Origin: Acidimicrobiaceae bacterium
Lineage (GTDB): Bacteria > Actinomycetota > Acidimicrobiia > Acidimicrobiales > RAAP-2
Direction of reading: 5' to 3'
DNA: 32,385 nucleotides
Assembly (NCBI GenBank): GCA_003160635.1
Contig: PMLV01000090.1
Span: 1-32,385, forward strand
In this document: piece after piece, positions 1 through 8,854 of the stretch
Numbering within the stretch: position 1 is the first letter of the stretch
Layout of the letters: every line of letters starts with the position of its first letter
Translations under genes and position numbers: made by a program
The notes under the pieces: generated by a model
Seen by the model: the letters and a program-made list of their open reading frames with translations, nothing else
The model's database searches: none
What the model was told of the DNA's origin: nothing

Positions 1-702
1 CTCATCGGCGGGACGCTCGACTTCGCAACGCCGGCCCAGAACGCCACGAAGGAGCTGCTGCCGCACCTCCCCAACGGGCATCAGGTCATCTTGTCCGGGC
101 TCGGGCACGTGGACGACTTCTGGTACTACGAGCCAAGGGCTGGCACGCAGCTATTGAACGCGTTCTACGACACCGGCCAGGTCGACACGTCCCGCTACAC
201 CCAGCACGTGGTCAGCTTCACCACATCGCCCACGCAGGCCGCGATTGCCAAGGACATCCTTGGGGCAATGATCGGCTTCGCCGCCCTGGCTGCCCTGTGG
301 CTGCTCTGGGTAGCGCGCCGGGTACGCAAGCACGGTGCCGCAGGGCGCAAGACGAGCGTCGCGACCCGCACCATCGTCCCGCTCGTGCTCGGACTCGGCG
401 GCTGGCTCGGAGCAGCCCTAGTCGTCCTGACGCTCTGGCCCGCGCTGTCCCTGACCAACGAACTGCTCGGGATTCTCGCCCCCAGCGGACCGATCGCCCT
501 GGGCCTCTACCTGGCCTGGACTCACCGCGACTGGGACCGTGCCACCAAGTCACGCGGGCTTCTGGCCGCAACCGCCGGCGCCCTGCTCGGAGGGTGGCTC
601 GGGTTCACCGCGACATTCGGACTGTTCGCGATCGTCACCACCACGATCGGAGCTGCCGCAGCAGGCAACCTCGCCCTGATCGCCGTTAGCCTCTTTCGCT
701 AA
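1..702 (+). CDS. alpha/beta hydrolase with C-terminal membrane domain (5' end outside window)
   Basis: The frame is open from the first base, so the start and the nucleophile-bearing part lie upstream. The first 45 residues read like the end of an alpha/beta-hydrolase (TAP-like) fold: a 'GGTLDFATP' segment that would carry the acid residue, then 'LPNGHQVILSGLGH' with the likely catalytic His. After residue ~75 there are four or five hydrophobic stretches (about 83-105, 121-145, 153-166, 182-200 and 206-232), so the hydrolase is fused to a small integral-membrane domain. The function is probably ester or peptide hydrolysis at the membrane; the substrate cannot be read from the sequence. The hydrolase call is fairly secure, the membrane-fusion interpretation is by inspection of hydrophobicity. 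Confidence 0.7.
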   Translation, partial: LIGGTLDFATPAQNATKELLPHLPNGHQVILSGLGHVDDFWYYEPRAGTQLLNAFYDTGQVDTSRYTQHVVSFTTSPTQAAIAKDILGAMIGFAALAALWLLWVARRVRKHGAAGRKTSVATRTIVPLVLGLGGWLGAALVVLTLWPALSLTNELLGILAPSGPIALGLYLAWTHRDWDRATKSRGLLAATAGALLGGWLGFTATFGLFAIVTTTIGAAAAGNLALIAVSLFR

Positions 703-1197
703 CGGTCGGCGCGCGCGGCCATGGCAACGACCCCGCCGCAACCTACGGTCGCCCGGAGCACTCCCGACCGGGTCGAAGGTCTCGACCATGATCTCGTAGT
801 CGTTGGTCACGTCGAGCGTGAAGTCCCGTAGCGCCCGCTCCGGGCAGCCTCGCACCTCACGCGGCGCACCATGGCGACGCCCACCACGGCTCCGCAGAAG
901 AGCCGTGACGCTGACTGTCATGATCCTCAGGGCCGGGCTCCGATTACCGGGCCACGGGATCGTCCTTCCTGTCTGACCGGCCCGGCTGCGCTTGCCCCGG
1001 CGCTGGACCGGTGTGGGTGTTTCCCAGCCCGCTGCCGCGCGCCAGTCCCGTGGGCACGTCACGCCGGCCAGCGCGGGCCGGGTGTTCAAGGCCAGGGTCG
1101 CCCAGGGTTTGCCCTACCGCAGTCATATCATCCTCACCGACCGGGCCGATGTCGCCGCGCTGGCGGCCAAGCTCGCGCCCTCGGCCCGCTGAGCAAC
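703..1197. other. non-coding or degraded DNA between hydrolase and broken ligase
   Basis: I find no convincing gene. A frame-2 stretch ending at a TGA at 1190-1192 gives about 45 protein-like residues (from ~1045, ending 'DRADVAALAAKLAPSAR') and may be the tail of a lost gene; I do not recognise the family. A minus-strand open frame over 745-930 is also unassigned. The acyl-CoA ligase homology starts abruptly just after this, so the block looks like a deletion or rearrangement junction. Confidence 0.4.
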
Positions 1198-1898
1198 AGC
1201 GCGGCGTTAACGGCCGGGTCCCTCGAGACCCTGCTGGACCTGTACCCCGACACGAACTTCTGGCAGGGCTACGGCATGACCGAGGCGGGTTCGGTCGTGA
1301 CCATTCTCGGTCCCGAGGAGCACCGCCAGGACGACACATACCTGCGATCTGCCGGCGCTCCGCTCACGGGGGTCGAGTTCTCCATCCGGGACCCGTCCGG
1401 AAGAACACCTCCGGCTGGAGAGACCGGCGAGGTCTGCGTGCGGGCGGCAACATCATGGTCGAGTACTGGCGTCAGCCGGAGGCGACAGCGGCCGCGCTGC
1501 GCGACGGCTGGTACCACACGGGGGATGCCGGCTACCTGGACGCGGACGGCTACCTCTTCCCGGTGAAGGACATGATCGTGACTGGCGGCGAGAACGTGTA
1601 CTCGACGGAGGTGGAGAACGCCTTGGCCAGCCACCCTGCCGTCCAGCAGGTGGCGGTCATCGGCATTCCGTACGAGCAGTGGGGCGAGGCGGTCCATGCC
1701 GTCGTCGTCCTTTGCTCGGGCGAGGTGGTCACTGAGGAGGAGCTGACGGCCCACGCCCGCGAGTGGATCGCCGGATACAAGGTGCCAAAGACTATCGAGT
1801 TCCGCTCCGAGCCCCTGCCGCTGTCGGGTGCCATGAAGGTGCTCAAGCGTGAGCTGCGTGCCCCCCACTGGTCCGACCGGGAGCGCACCATCAACTGA
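1198..1898 (+). pseudogene. acyl-CoA synthetase (AMP-forming, FadD-like), C-terminal half, frameshifted
   Basis: The segment encodes the C-terminal half of an adenylate-forming acyl-CoA ligase. In frame 1 the A5 motif 'YGMTEAG' is visible, followed by 'GETGEVCVR'. At 1441-1442 one base appears to be missing, and the protein resumes in frame 3 with 'GGNIMVEYW', the 'YHTGDAGYLDADGY' loop, 'KDMIVTGGENVYSTEVE' and the C-terminal lysine region 'MKVLKRELR'. The N-terminal half, with the P-loop-like AMP-binding motif, is absent: ligase-like sequence begins at about 1198 without a start codon. Truncation plus frameshift mean this is not a working enzyme. An intact copy would join fatty or carboxylic acids to CoA. 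Confidence 0.8.
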
Positions 1899-2973
1899 GT
1901 TGGTCGGCGAAGCCGTCAGCCAGATCCGCGCGTGCCCTAGGGGAAAGGCGAAGTGAAGCGAGCAAAGGAAGTAGCGGTTGCTGATCGCCAACCTCCCGCG
2001 GTCAGAGACCTATCGTTAGGTTTCGGCGGGTCTCCAGCTTCCTGCCAGCCGGACATCCATTCACGGAGCCCACCCCCAGTTATCCACACGCCCGAATGTG
2101 CCGTTTGTGGGCAGGTTCGCCATCCGAAAACGTTCGTGTTTGACCCACCCCCTGCTGCATCGTGCCGGATGGGACTTACGCTTCGCTAAACGGCTGGTCG
2201 ATGGGTACGGGTCGAACATGAAAGCCGCTCGGCCGATTCTCCATCGAAGGAGTGTTCTCTTCTTGTCTCTCAACTTCTCGCCCCTTGGGCTCGCCCTCCT
2301 CTTTTTCAGCGGGCTGATCTTCGATTACCCTGACGTGTCCCTTGGCCGCCGTCGGGCTGACCTCACGCTCTGACTTGTCTGCGAGCTGGCCGAGTTGGCG
2401 CTTCTCCCGTCGGGACGAAGCGGACCGCCCGGCGACGCTTGCTAGTGTTGCGCAGAGAAGGGTGGCAGCTCGGTGTCTACCTTTTATTGAGTTGAGCAAC
2501 CGGGGAGCAGCCATATTCTTCTGATCCCCCTCGTCGGCTCACTGTTCTGAAGGCTCCAATGGAGTGTGATTCGGAGCACACAACTTCCGAAGAACAGTTT
2601 CCCAACGTTTGCCCAATCGAAGGGAAAGACAGGCCTGGACTCGGGCGCCTGCTCTCGGCCAGTGCAGCAGCAGCAATGAGGTTGTCAACGTCCCAAGCCA
2701 TTTCTTGTGCGGTCCACACGGCTCGGTGCATTGTGGCGGAATCCAAAGTTCAGGCCAAACTTAAGGCTGACGAATCAAGCTCCAGGTGGCCAAGGATCAG
2801 CTTAGAAGGGACGAGTCGGGCAACTGAGGGGGCGATGCCGTATTCACTGATTCTTGCCCTCGCCTTTCCCCCGTCCCATAATCAGGTTCATTGCTTCACA
2901 CGCTGAAGTATCTAGCGGGCTGTCCCCGCTGTGCCGAAAGGGTCCTTAATGACCCACTCCCGGCAGCGAGGGG
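1899..2973. other. about 1.1 kb without a recognisable gene
   Basis: Codon usage here does not look like that of the neighbours. Two minus-strand open frames are the only candidates. One at 2176-2514 (112 aa) is rich in Glu, Lys and Arg and lacks a good ribosome-binding site. One at 2477-2746 (89 aa) contains a helix-like stretch 'AWDVDNLIAAAALAE'. They overlap each other, which weakens both. A single DnaA-box-like 9-mer (TTATCCACA) occurs near 2080. The region may be remnant DNA. Confidence 0.3.
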
Positions 2974-3720
2974 TCACTTTGCTTCGTCCGGATCGCTGAT
3001 CGAAACTTCGAAAGCCAGTTCATCCCAGCGAATCGTCAGTATGGACGCACCCTTGGGAATACCCGGCATGAATCGTACCCGTCCGGTCTGCTCGTTCCCA
3101 CCGCCGCTCCAGCCGCCTCCCGTATCGTGATACTCGGTGCCCAGGTTGTCAGAGACCGCAAATTTGTATCTCGTCGCTCGGTTGAGTTGATGAAGGAGCC
3201 TCTGCCGCAGCATCCGTCGCTCGCTTTCGGGAAGTACCTCAGTGTCTCGCTCGTGATCCCTTAGCTCGTCGGCATATTGGATTTCAGCGTCGGGTAGCGG
3301 AGCCATGCGCCAGGCGACCGCCCCCATCGAGTCATACCGCTCGATTCCCAAGATCTGCAGGCGACCACCGAACGGAACCTCTCGGTCGGCATCTGCCACG
3401 GGAATCAGTTCGAGAAACCGGGCCACTGGCACAGTTGGCCTCGGTGGCGGACGATCATCCTCGCCGATGAAGACGGTTCGTGCACCTTTAAATCCAGGGG
3501 GTAGCGGATCGAGTGGCTCTAGTCCGAGGGCCACATGCATTCGGTTGTTCCAGTCGTGGACCTCATCGGGATCCATTGCGTCTGCCGCCCGAAGCGCCTC
3601 GATGGCCCCACCGAATCCCGCCAACATTTGCTGTCTCCATTGGAAGATCTCGATTTGGGACGGGCGATCTCTCGCCACCATGAGACGCTCCGCTAGATAC
3701 CTTTGAGCCCCTTGGTTCAT
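2974..3720 (-). CDS. hypothetical protein, 248 aa
   Basis: I do not recognise this family. The ATG at 3718-3720 is chosen because GGGGAGG lies 5 nt upstream; an upstream in-frame extension to 3792 has no such site. The N-terminal ~60 residues are helical and amphipathic (starting MNQGAQRYLAERL). A proline-rich linker follows ('DDRPPPRPTVPVARF'). The C-terminal ~100 residues look like a beta-sandwich, with 'AVSDNLGTEYHDTGGGW', then 'GRVRFMPGIPKGASILTI', a pattern typical of small Ig-like domains in actinobacterial hypotheticals. There is no signal peptide or membrane segment, so a cytoplasmic location is likely. It stands alone on this strand; the nearest upstream gene on the strand is the GH18 gene, 400 nt away. 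Confidence 0.7.
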   Translation of the reverse strand: MNQGAQRYLAERLMVARDRPSQIEIFQWRQQMLAGFGGAIEALRAADAMDPDEVHDWNNRMHVALGLEPLDPLPPGFKGARTVFIGEDDRPPPRPTVPVARFLELIPVADADREVPFGGRLQILGIERYDSMGAVAWRMAPLPDAEIQYADELRDHERDTEVLPESERRMLRQRLLHQLNRATRYKFAVSDNLGTEYHDTGGGWSGGGNEQTGRVRFMPGIPKGASILTIRWDELAFEVSISDPDEAK

Positions 3721-3839
3721 ATCCGCCTCCCCATTTCGAGCGGCCCCACCCTTTTTGTTTGAGGGTATCCCGTAAGTGGCCGAGCATCCCATCCTCCCGG
3801 CGATATGGGCGACCTTGGGATGCCGCGGTAGATGAACTT

Positions 3840-3861
3840 ATGGGGGCAGGCCGTGCCCCAT
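3840..3861. terminator. short GC-rich hairpin upstream of the 248-aa gene
   Basis: ATGGGG(G)CA pairs with TGCCCCAT across a short loop, giving about 8 bp with one bulged G. It lies between the end of the GH18 gene and the start of the 248-aa gene, both on the minus strand. There is no clear T-run, so an intrinsic terminator is only a possibility. Confidence 0.3.
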
Positions 3862-3905
3862 CTGTTGTCGAGAATTGGATTGGATCCTAAGTTCACGTCG
3901 CTCGT

Positions 3906-3941
3906 GCTCAGGTCTTAATAGGCGGCTACTACGACCTGAGC
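3906..3941. terminator. perfect 9-bp inverted repeat (terminator or operator)
   Basis: GCTCAGGTC at 3906-3914 is the exact reverse complement of GACCTGAGC at 3933-3941, with an 18-nt A/T-richer loop. It lies about 180 nt past the stop of the GH18 gene on the minus strand and about 185 nt ahead of the 248-aa gene. It could terminate GH18 transcription or serve as an operator; no T-run is present. Confidence 0.4.
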
Positions 3942-4122
3942 GCATCCCAGAATGCATCGCCAATTAAGCGTCGGACTCCGGTCCCTTACAGCTATCTCTC
4001 ACTCGCCTCGGAAGACGCGGAAGCCTTGCTCCAGGTCATCACCCAGAGATAACACTCGGGCGAACTACCTCTCACTCGCTACTGGATGCTTCCCGTGCGG
4101 CTACGGGATTAGCCACGCAATG

Positions 4123-6318
4123 TTACGTAGACGGCAAAGTGCTTGAGGGCGTTCGGACTGCGGCAGACGTCTGTAAAGGGTTCACGAAAGCCAGTGTCGC
4201 CGGGCCACAGGCGGGTGCTTGCGAATTAGACGATGGGGTCGTCGCGAGCACGTAGTCGTACTGCTGATCGTCGGGCGACTGCCAGACCACGAGCTCCGGC
4301 GTCGTCGGCTCCGTGGTCAAAGGCCCTAGTTCGGCCGACTGGTTGTCGTTCTCGAGGCAGCTGAGGGCAGCATCGTCGTTCACCACTATGCCACTAAGCA
4401 ATCCGGCCACAATCGCTCCAGGAAACGGTGGTGTCGGCCCAGTGGTATCCCCAGTGGTCGCCGTGACGCCGACGGAAGGAGGCTGAGGCGCCTCGCACCC
4501 CGTGCTCTGTTCCGCTGGCATCGTCACCAGGCAAAGCGTCACAGTCTGAGGAGTACCCGGGAGTGGAGGCGACGAGGGACTGGCACCCTCGATGCTGGCG
4601 AGAGACTCCGCCTCGAACGTGCCGGTGAAGGAGGGCACGAGCGACGGAGTGGCGGGCTCAGTGGTATCGGTTCCGGCTCCCGAAGTGTCCGGGGCGCTAG
4701 CCGGTGCTCCTCCTGATGCTGTAGTCGCTGGCGTGGTTGAAAGAGCGCCGATGACTGTACTTGGCGGTGTGGTCGTGGTCGTGGTGGTGGTGGTGGTGGT
4801 GGTGGTGGTGGATGGTGGACCGGGCGTGCCGTAATGGATTGCCGGGGGACTCCCATCCAACGCGTCGACCATCGCCGGGGTCGTTCCCTGCATGCCGATG
4901 GCCCAGGCACCCACTCCGCGTAGCCCATAGCGTTCAGCGAGTTGCGCAATCTGGTAGAGCGACGTCGGATCATCGAAGAAGGCCTCGTGCCACTGGTTGC
5001 CGACTTGGTAGGCCGTCCAGGCGCTGTCGGTGATCGAATCCCAAAAGATGGGGTGTCCGGTTCCTTCTATCTCGCTGTCCGTTTGCGCAGTGGCCGGTCC
5101 GGTTGCTGTCGCGCTAAGTGTATTCCCTGTGGTCGGCCAGTCCTCGCCGAACAAGGGGGTGCCCAAGATGACCTTGTCGGCCGGTACTGTCGCCGCATAC
5201 TGCTCAATGGTGGTCAGATCGCTGAACAGCGTGGAGGTGAGAGGCGAGGTGGCTTGAGTGGGAGCAGCCACGTTTGGTGAGTACTCCATGACGAAGAATG
5301 CGTCGATGGCGTTGGCCAAGGCAGGAATGTCATAGAAACCGCCCGGATCGCCTGCCGACGAGGCGTAGGTGTCCATCGTCACCTGCCAGTGCGCATTCAC
5401 CCAATGGAGCGCGTCGGAAACCGTCGTCACCAGGCGAGTCAACCCGGCCTGATCGCTATTGCCCGACCCCTCGAGGTCGAGGTTCACCCCGTCGAGGCTC
5501 TTCGCTTCGATCGCGCCGATAAGCGCCTTGGCAAGTGTGACGGCGGCGGTTGTGCTCGAAGTCAACTCGTCGAGCGAATGCTGATCGAAGTCATTTACGG
5601 TGAGAACTACTCGAGCTCCGGCACCATGAGCCCGGGTGATCAACGTGGACAGCGCCTGGCTTTCGTAGCCGTTCCAGCCAGCACCGGACTCATCCAACGT
5701 TCCGTTGGGGTTGATCCCGACGGAGAAATAGTCCAGCGTCGTCAATCCGCTAATGGCGAATCCATCGCTTTGGCCCAGGGCCCAGTAGGGGACGAAGCCG
5801 AAGACTTCGTGTGGCAAGAGGGGTGGCGCACCGGCCACCGAGGAGGGTGCGGGCACGGGCCCCACACTGGCGGGCGGAAGGAGCGGCGTCTTAGGCGCCG
5901 TCGGACTCCCAAAGGGAGGGAGTTGGGCATTGGCAGTAGCGATCTGAGGGCGACGAGCGAGCGCACCGGAGCTCGGAAGTTCAAAAACGACGAGACCGAC
6001 AACCAGCGCCACAGCAAGCGCCGAGACCACAACCGTGGTGATGCGCTCTCGCACGATCGAAATCGCCAAGCGCACTCTTGCCACCTGAAGGCGACGACAC
6101 AAACGGGTCAACGCGTGGGGGTTGTAACAGACCCAGACCCTGACCTTGGTTCCGCTGGCATCGCGTAATGCGTCTGTGCTGGCATCTATAGCCCCGACCT
6201 GCGAGTCAGAGTACTCCTCATAGAACTGGTCCTTTTCTTCGCCGTAAACGTTGGTCCGGCCCCCGAGATCATGGGGAACCGCATCGGTAAGGGGGCCGCG
6301 CCCTCGGAAGCCATTCAC
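4123..6318 (-). CDS. membrane-anchored glycoside hydrolase family 18 protein, 731 aa
   Basis: A GH18 domain occupies residues ~170-480. It opens with 'HEVFGFVPYWA', and the catalytic signature reads DGVNLDLE at 276-283, with E283 the expected acid; Asn at the second acidic position of the motif is tolerated in YaaH/SleL-like members. One hydrophobic helix at ~93-113 follows an ~90-residue N-terminal tail, predicting a type II anchored enzyme facing outward. After the catalytic domain comes a poly-Thr/Ser/Pro linker and a ~150-residue C-terminal part with several Cys. The likely role is hydrolysis of chitin- or peptidoglycan-like beta-1,4 glycans at the cell envelope. The GTG start at 6318 lacks a good ribosome-binding site; a later start near the helix (residue ~79, GTG) is possible. 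It is not in an operon. Confidence 0.85.
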   Translation of the reverse strand: MNGFRGRGPLTDAVPHDLGGRTNVYGEEKDQFYEEYSDSQVGAIDASTDALRDASGTKVRVWVCYNPHALTRLCRRLQVARVRLAISIVRERITTVVVSALAVALVVGLVVFELPSSGALARRPQIATANAQLPPFGSPTAPKTPLLPPASVGPVPAPSSVAGAPPLLPHEVFGFVPYWALGQSDGFAISGLTTLDYFSVGINPNGTLDESGAGWNGYESQALSTLITRAHGAGARVVLTVNDFDQHSLDELTSSTTAAVTLAKALIGAIEAKSLDGVNLDLEGSGNSDQAGLTRLVTTVSDALHWVNAHWQVTMDTYASSAGDPGGFYDIPALANAIDAFFVMEYSPNVAAPTQATSPLTSTLFSDLTTIEQYAATVPADKVILGTPLFGEDWPTTGNTLSATATGPATAQTDSEIEGTGHPIFWDSITDSAWTAYQVGNQWHEAFFDDPTSLYQIAQLAERYGLRGVGAWAIGMQGTTPAMVDALDGSPPAIHYGTPGPPSTTTTTTTTTTTTTTPPSTVIGALSTTPATTASGGAPASAPDTSGAGTDTTEPATPSLVPSFTGTFEAESLASIEGASPSSPPLPGTPQTVTLCLVTMPAEQSTGCEAPQPPSVGVTATTGDTTGPTPPFPGAIVAGLLSGIVVNDDAALSCLENDNQSAELGPLTTEPTTPELVVWQSPDDQQYDYVLATTPSSNSQAPACGPATLAFVNPLQTSAAVRTPSSTLPST
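4781..4810. repeat. trinucleotide (GTG/CAC) microsatellite inside the GH18 gene
   Basis: About ten uninterrupted GTG units on the plus strand, flanked by imperfect copies from ~4768, encode the poly-threonine linker of the GH18 protein. Slippage would change linker length in steps of one Thr without breaking the frame. Confidence 0.85.
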
Positions 6319-6691
6319 GGACCCAGTGTTCTAGGTGATTCTCAAAGGTGGCACTACGGCATCACAACATGTGATCGCACTGCGCACCACCCTGACCAGC
6401 CTGCCCGAGTTGCTCGTCCTTCAGGCTGACCAGGAATCCCTAATCCTTAATGAGGGACTTTGTGGGTGTTATCGGATTACTCGGGCACGTTCCCTTTCCT
6501 GGCACTTGCCGGAGTCCCGTGGATAATGAGTTCGGCGACGATGGGGGTCCGTCATTTGTTCTCCCGTCAAGCTCAATGTCGAAGGAAATCCTTTACACAT
6601 GGCCACGGTGAGTTGGCCACCTATGCGACAACCCCTGCACGGATCTTCGCCAGCTCATTGTCGACCTCGACGGTCGGGACATCTGTTTTAG
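6319..6691. other. 373-nt gene-free region upstream of the GH18 gene
   Basis: No coding signal is visible. An imperfect inverted repeat (CTGACCAGCCTG near 6390 and CAGGCTGACCAGG near 6422) and a TCCCT...AGGGA hairpin (about 6437-6458) lie here. The region must hold the GH18 promoter on the minus strand, and may hold terminator structure. A near-DnaA-box (TGGATAA) at ~6522 is taken to be chance. Confidence 0.35.
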
Positions 6692-7516
6692 CTACGACAC
6701 CGAATAGTTATCCTCCAGAGTTAGTACGTAGTTGCGGTCGGCGCCCGCAATGAGACCACCCTCGTCGGTCACGTCAATCTGTAGCTCGGACGTCAGCACC
6801 TTGACGTCCGCGGCGTTGATTCCCGCCACGTCGGGCAGGCCGACTTCGGGCTGGTTCGACTGCGCTGCCACCTGGTACATCTCCAGGGCGTCGGACAGCG
6901 CGCTCGACAACGCCTGAGCGACCGAGGTCATGTTGGCTGGAACGCTGGGGATGAGCGCGGTTAGATCGCGCAGCGCCGTGGTTATCGCATTCGTGACCGG
7001 CGCTACTGTCGCCAGAACCTGCGCTTGCGTATACGTCACGCTTCCCGTCGCTTCGTCAGCCTGCGCGGTCGTGAGCGAGGCCGCAGCATTCTTGTCGGCC
7101 GCGTTGATAGCGACAAGGTCGCCCACAAGAGCGACCTGAGCCGCTGGCGGCGATGGCTTACCTGCCTTACTCCCGGCAGCCAAGTGACCACACGCTTGGC
7201 TGTAGACTCCCATTCCCGGCTGATTACCCAGGCTGAACGGTGTGTGGCCGTTGCGCAGGGCGTAGTCGTTCTTATCGACGCGGACGATGAGGACTCGGGA
7301 TCCCGACTGGCAATGGCCGCCAGACTTCACGGTGGACGCTTTGCAGGCGGAAATATCTGCCGCCACCACCTTCGCATGGCCCTTGGCCACCCTCTCGCAT
7401 CGAACTGTTGCCGTCTGCGTATGCGATTTCGATGCTGCTCCCCCTGGCGTCGGAGTGCTGAGCGTCAAGGCCGAGATCGCCAACAAAACGGATACGCCCA
7501 GAATCGTTCGCTTCAT
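6692..7516 (-). CDS. secreted protein of unknown function, 274 aa
   Basis: The start at 7516 is preferred because a six-G run precedes it by ~8 nt and it opens directly with a signal peptide: MKR, a hydrophobic core, then 'TPGGAASKS' as a likely signal-peptidase I site. An in-frame extension to 7558 would bury this signal. The mature part has a Cys-containing segment (residues ~40-115) followed by an Ala/Thr-rich, probably helical domain of ~150 residues containing 'SVPANMTSVAQALSSALSDAL'-like repeats of small residues. No catalytic motif is recognisable. It is an exported or cell-wall protein, with no evident operon partner. Confidence 0.65.
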   Translation of the reverse strand: MKRTILGVSVLLAISALTLSTPTPGGAASKSHTQTATVRCERVAKGHAKVVAADISACKASTVKSGGHCQSGSRVLIVRVDKNDYALRNGHTPFSLGNQPGMGVYSQACGHLAAGSKAGKPSPPAAQVALVGDLVAINAADKNAAASLTTAQADEATGSVTYTQAQVLATVAPVTNAITTALRDLTALIPSVPANMTSVAQALSSALSDALEMYQVAAQSNQPEVGLPDVAGINAADVKVLTSELQIDVTDEGGLIAGADRNYVLTLEDNYSVS

Positions 7517-7665
7517 CGCTGGTGCCCCCCATCGCCAGTCGGACACTGGCAGGGCCATGGTCTACGCAAACAGGGGATGTCCTCGCGTCTTGGCTGCCCG
7601 CAAAGCCGACCACCGATGTGATGGAGCGATGATCGGGCTTTCTCGCTAAAGGGTCGAAATAGGGG

Positions 7666-8582
7666 ATTTAGGCCCAATAAAGCCGCCACGGCGAATATGG
7701 CCAGGATGTACGCCGTCTGCGTGATCAACGTTGCGTGCGGTGCAACCAGCTTGACGATGATCGGGCTGGAGATGGTGTTGCCGTAGTACACGAAGTCGAA
7801 AAGGAACCAGGCGATGGATGCCTAGGCGGCGATCGGCCAGGACGCCGCATCCCCGTGGCCTTTCCCTCCTCGTGTGCCTTCTTGTCGGCGTCCTTGGCCT
7901 CCAACTGAGCCAACTGGAAGCGCGGCGTCTCGTTAAGTTGACGGCGTAGATAAAAGACCGAGAGGGCGGGAATCACCCCGAAGCCGAGGAGGAGTCGCCA
8001 GACAAGGCTTTCCGACATGCCTGTCGAGAGGAGCGCAATGGCCAGCAATGGGCCGACTATAAGTCCAGCCCCCTGCATCGAAAAGACCAAGGCCACCATG
8101 CGGCCTCGATTGTTCTTGTTGGCGTACTCGCTCATGATGGTGGCGCTCACCGGGTAATCGCCCCCGATGCCGAACCCCAAGATGGCCCGAAACCCGATCA
8201 GCCACCAGATACCCGGTGAGAACGCCGAGGCGATCGCTCCCGCCGCCAGGACCAGCACCTCAAAGCCATAGATCTTCTTCCGCCCGATGCGATCGGCCAC
8301 ACGCCCGAAGACGATGGCCCCAGCCGCCGAAGTGAGCAGAGCCAACGAGGTGAGTAGTGACTTCTGGTACCCCGCAATGTGCCACTGCGAGGTGACGAGA
8401 GTGGCGACGACGCCGATGACGAACAGGGCGTAGGCATCGGTGAAAAATCCCATGCCCGAGATGAACATGATCTTCCAATGCTCCCGCGAGGTGGGCGCAT
8501 TATCCAGTTGCTCTAATGTCTTCCGGCTGATCTAGCCGTCGTCCCCAGGGGAAAAGGCAGTGGGCGTCGCGGTAATAGACAT
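7666..8582 (-). pseudogene. phosphate:H+ symporter-type MFS transporter, broken and truncated
   Basis: The PHS-type signature is clear: 'GMGFFTDAYALFVIG', 'FGRVADRIGRKK', 'GIGGDYPVSATIMSEYANK' and 'FSMQGAGLIVGP'. Three lesions are visible. From the natural ATG at 8582 (AAGGGA upstream), an in-frame TAG interrupts codon 17 at 8532-8534. A one-base loss near 7850-7854 shifts the frame. The shifted frame then carries a TAG at 7822-7824 before resuming 'AWFLFDFVYYGNTISSP'. Similarity ends after 'FAVAALLG' at ~7670, so the last third (about five helices) is missing. It is a paralogue of the transporter at 11980-13487. When intact it would have imported phosphate or a related anion. Confidence 0.85.
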
Positions 8583-8674
8583 GAGCCGGTCCCTTCGCAT
8601 CCACTGTTGTGCAACGCAAAGGTCGCATCGTGGATGTCTTCCAAAGGTCCTTACCCCAAGAGGCACGAATCTAC

Positions 8675-8703
8675 GGTGACACCAACACGATCTTTGGGTG
8701 AAC
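8675..8703 (-). promoter_or_regulatory. possible PHO box upstream of the broken transporter
   Basis: Read on the minus strand, GTTCACC and TGTCACC lie exactly 22 nt apart (two 11-nt units), with a weaker unit GATCGTG between them. GTTCACC matches the core of the actinobacterial PhoP-binding direct repeat. The site is ~95 nt upstream of the transporter ATG at 8582. This is a motif match by eye only. Confidence 0.35.
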
Positions 8704-8854
8704 GCAAGGGGTTGCCACCGGTGACCATTCCACTACGAACGAATATGCGCAGTAGTCCTGCGATCGGTCGCTATTCCAAGTAGGCAACGCCCGACTTCAG
8801 TGAAGTACGTGAGCAGACGAATGTTACGCGTTCAGTGCAACGCCTCTCGAAGGT

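Noticed and set aside
2080-2088. DnaA-box-like TTATCCACA as sign of a replication origin
   Set aside because: Only one exact box; the near-matches around 6522 and 9365 are far apart, and no dnaA, dnaN or A/T-rich unwinding region is nearby.
4539-4973. 144-aa proline-rich minus-strand frame with poly-Pro
   Set aside because: It is a second frame within the GH18 gene; the poly-Pro is the microsatellite read out of frame.
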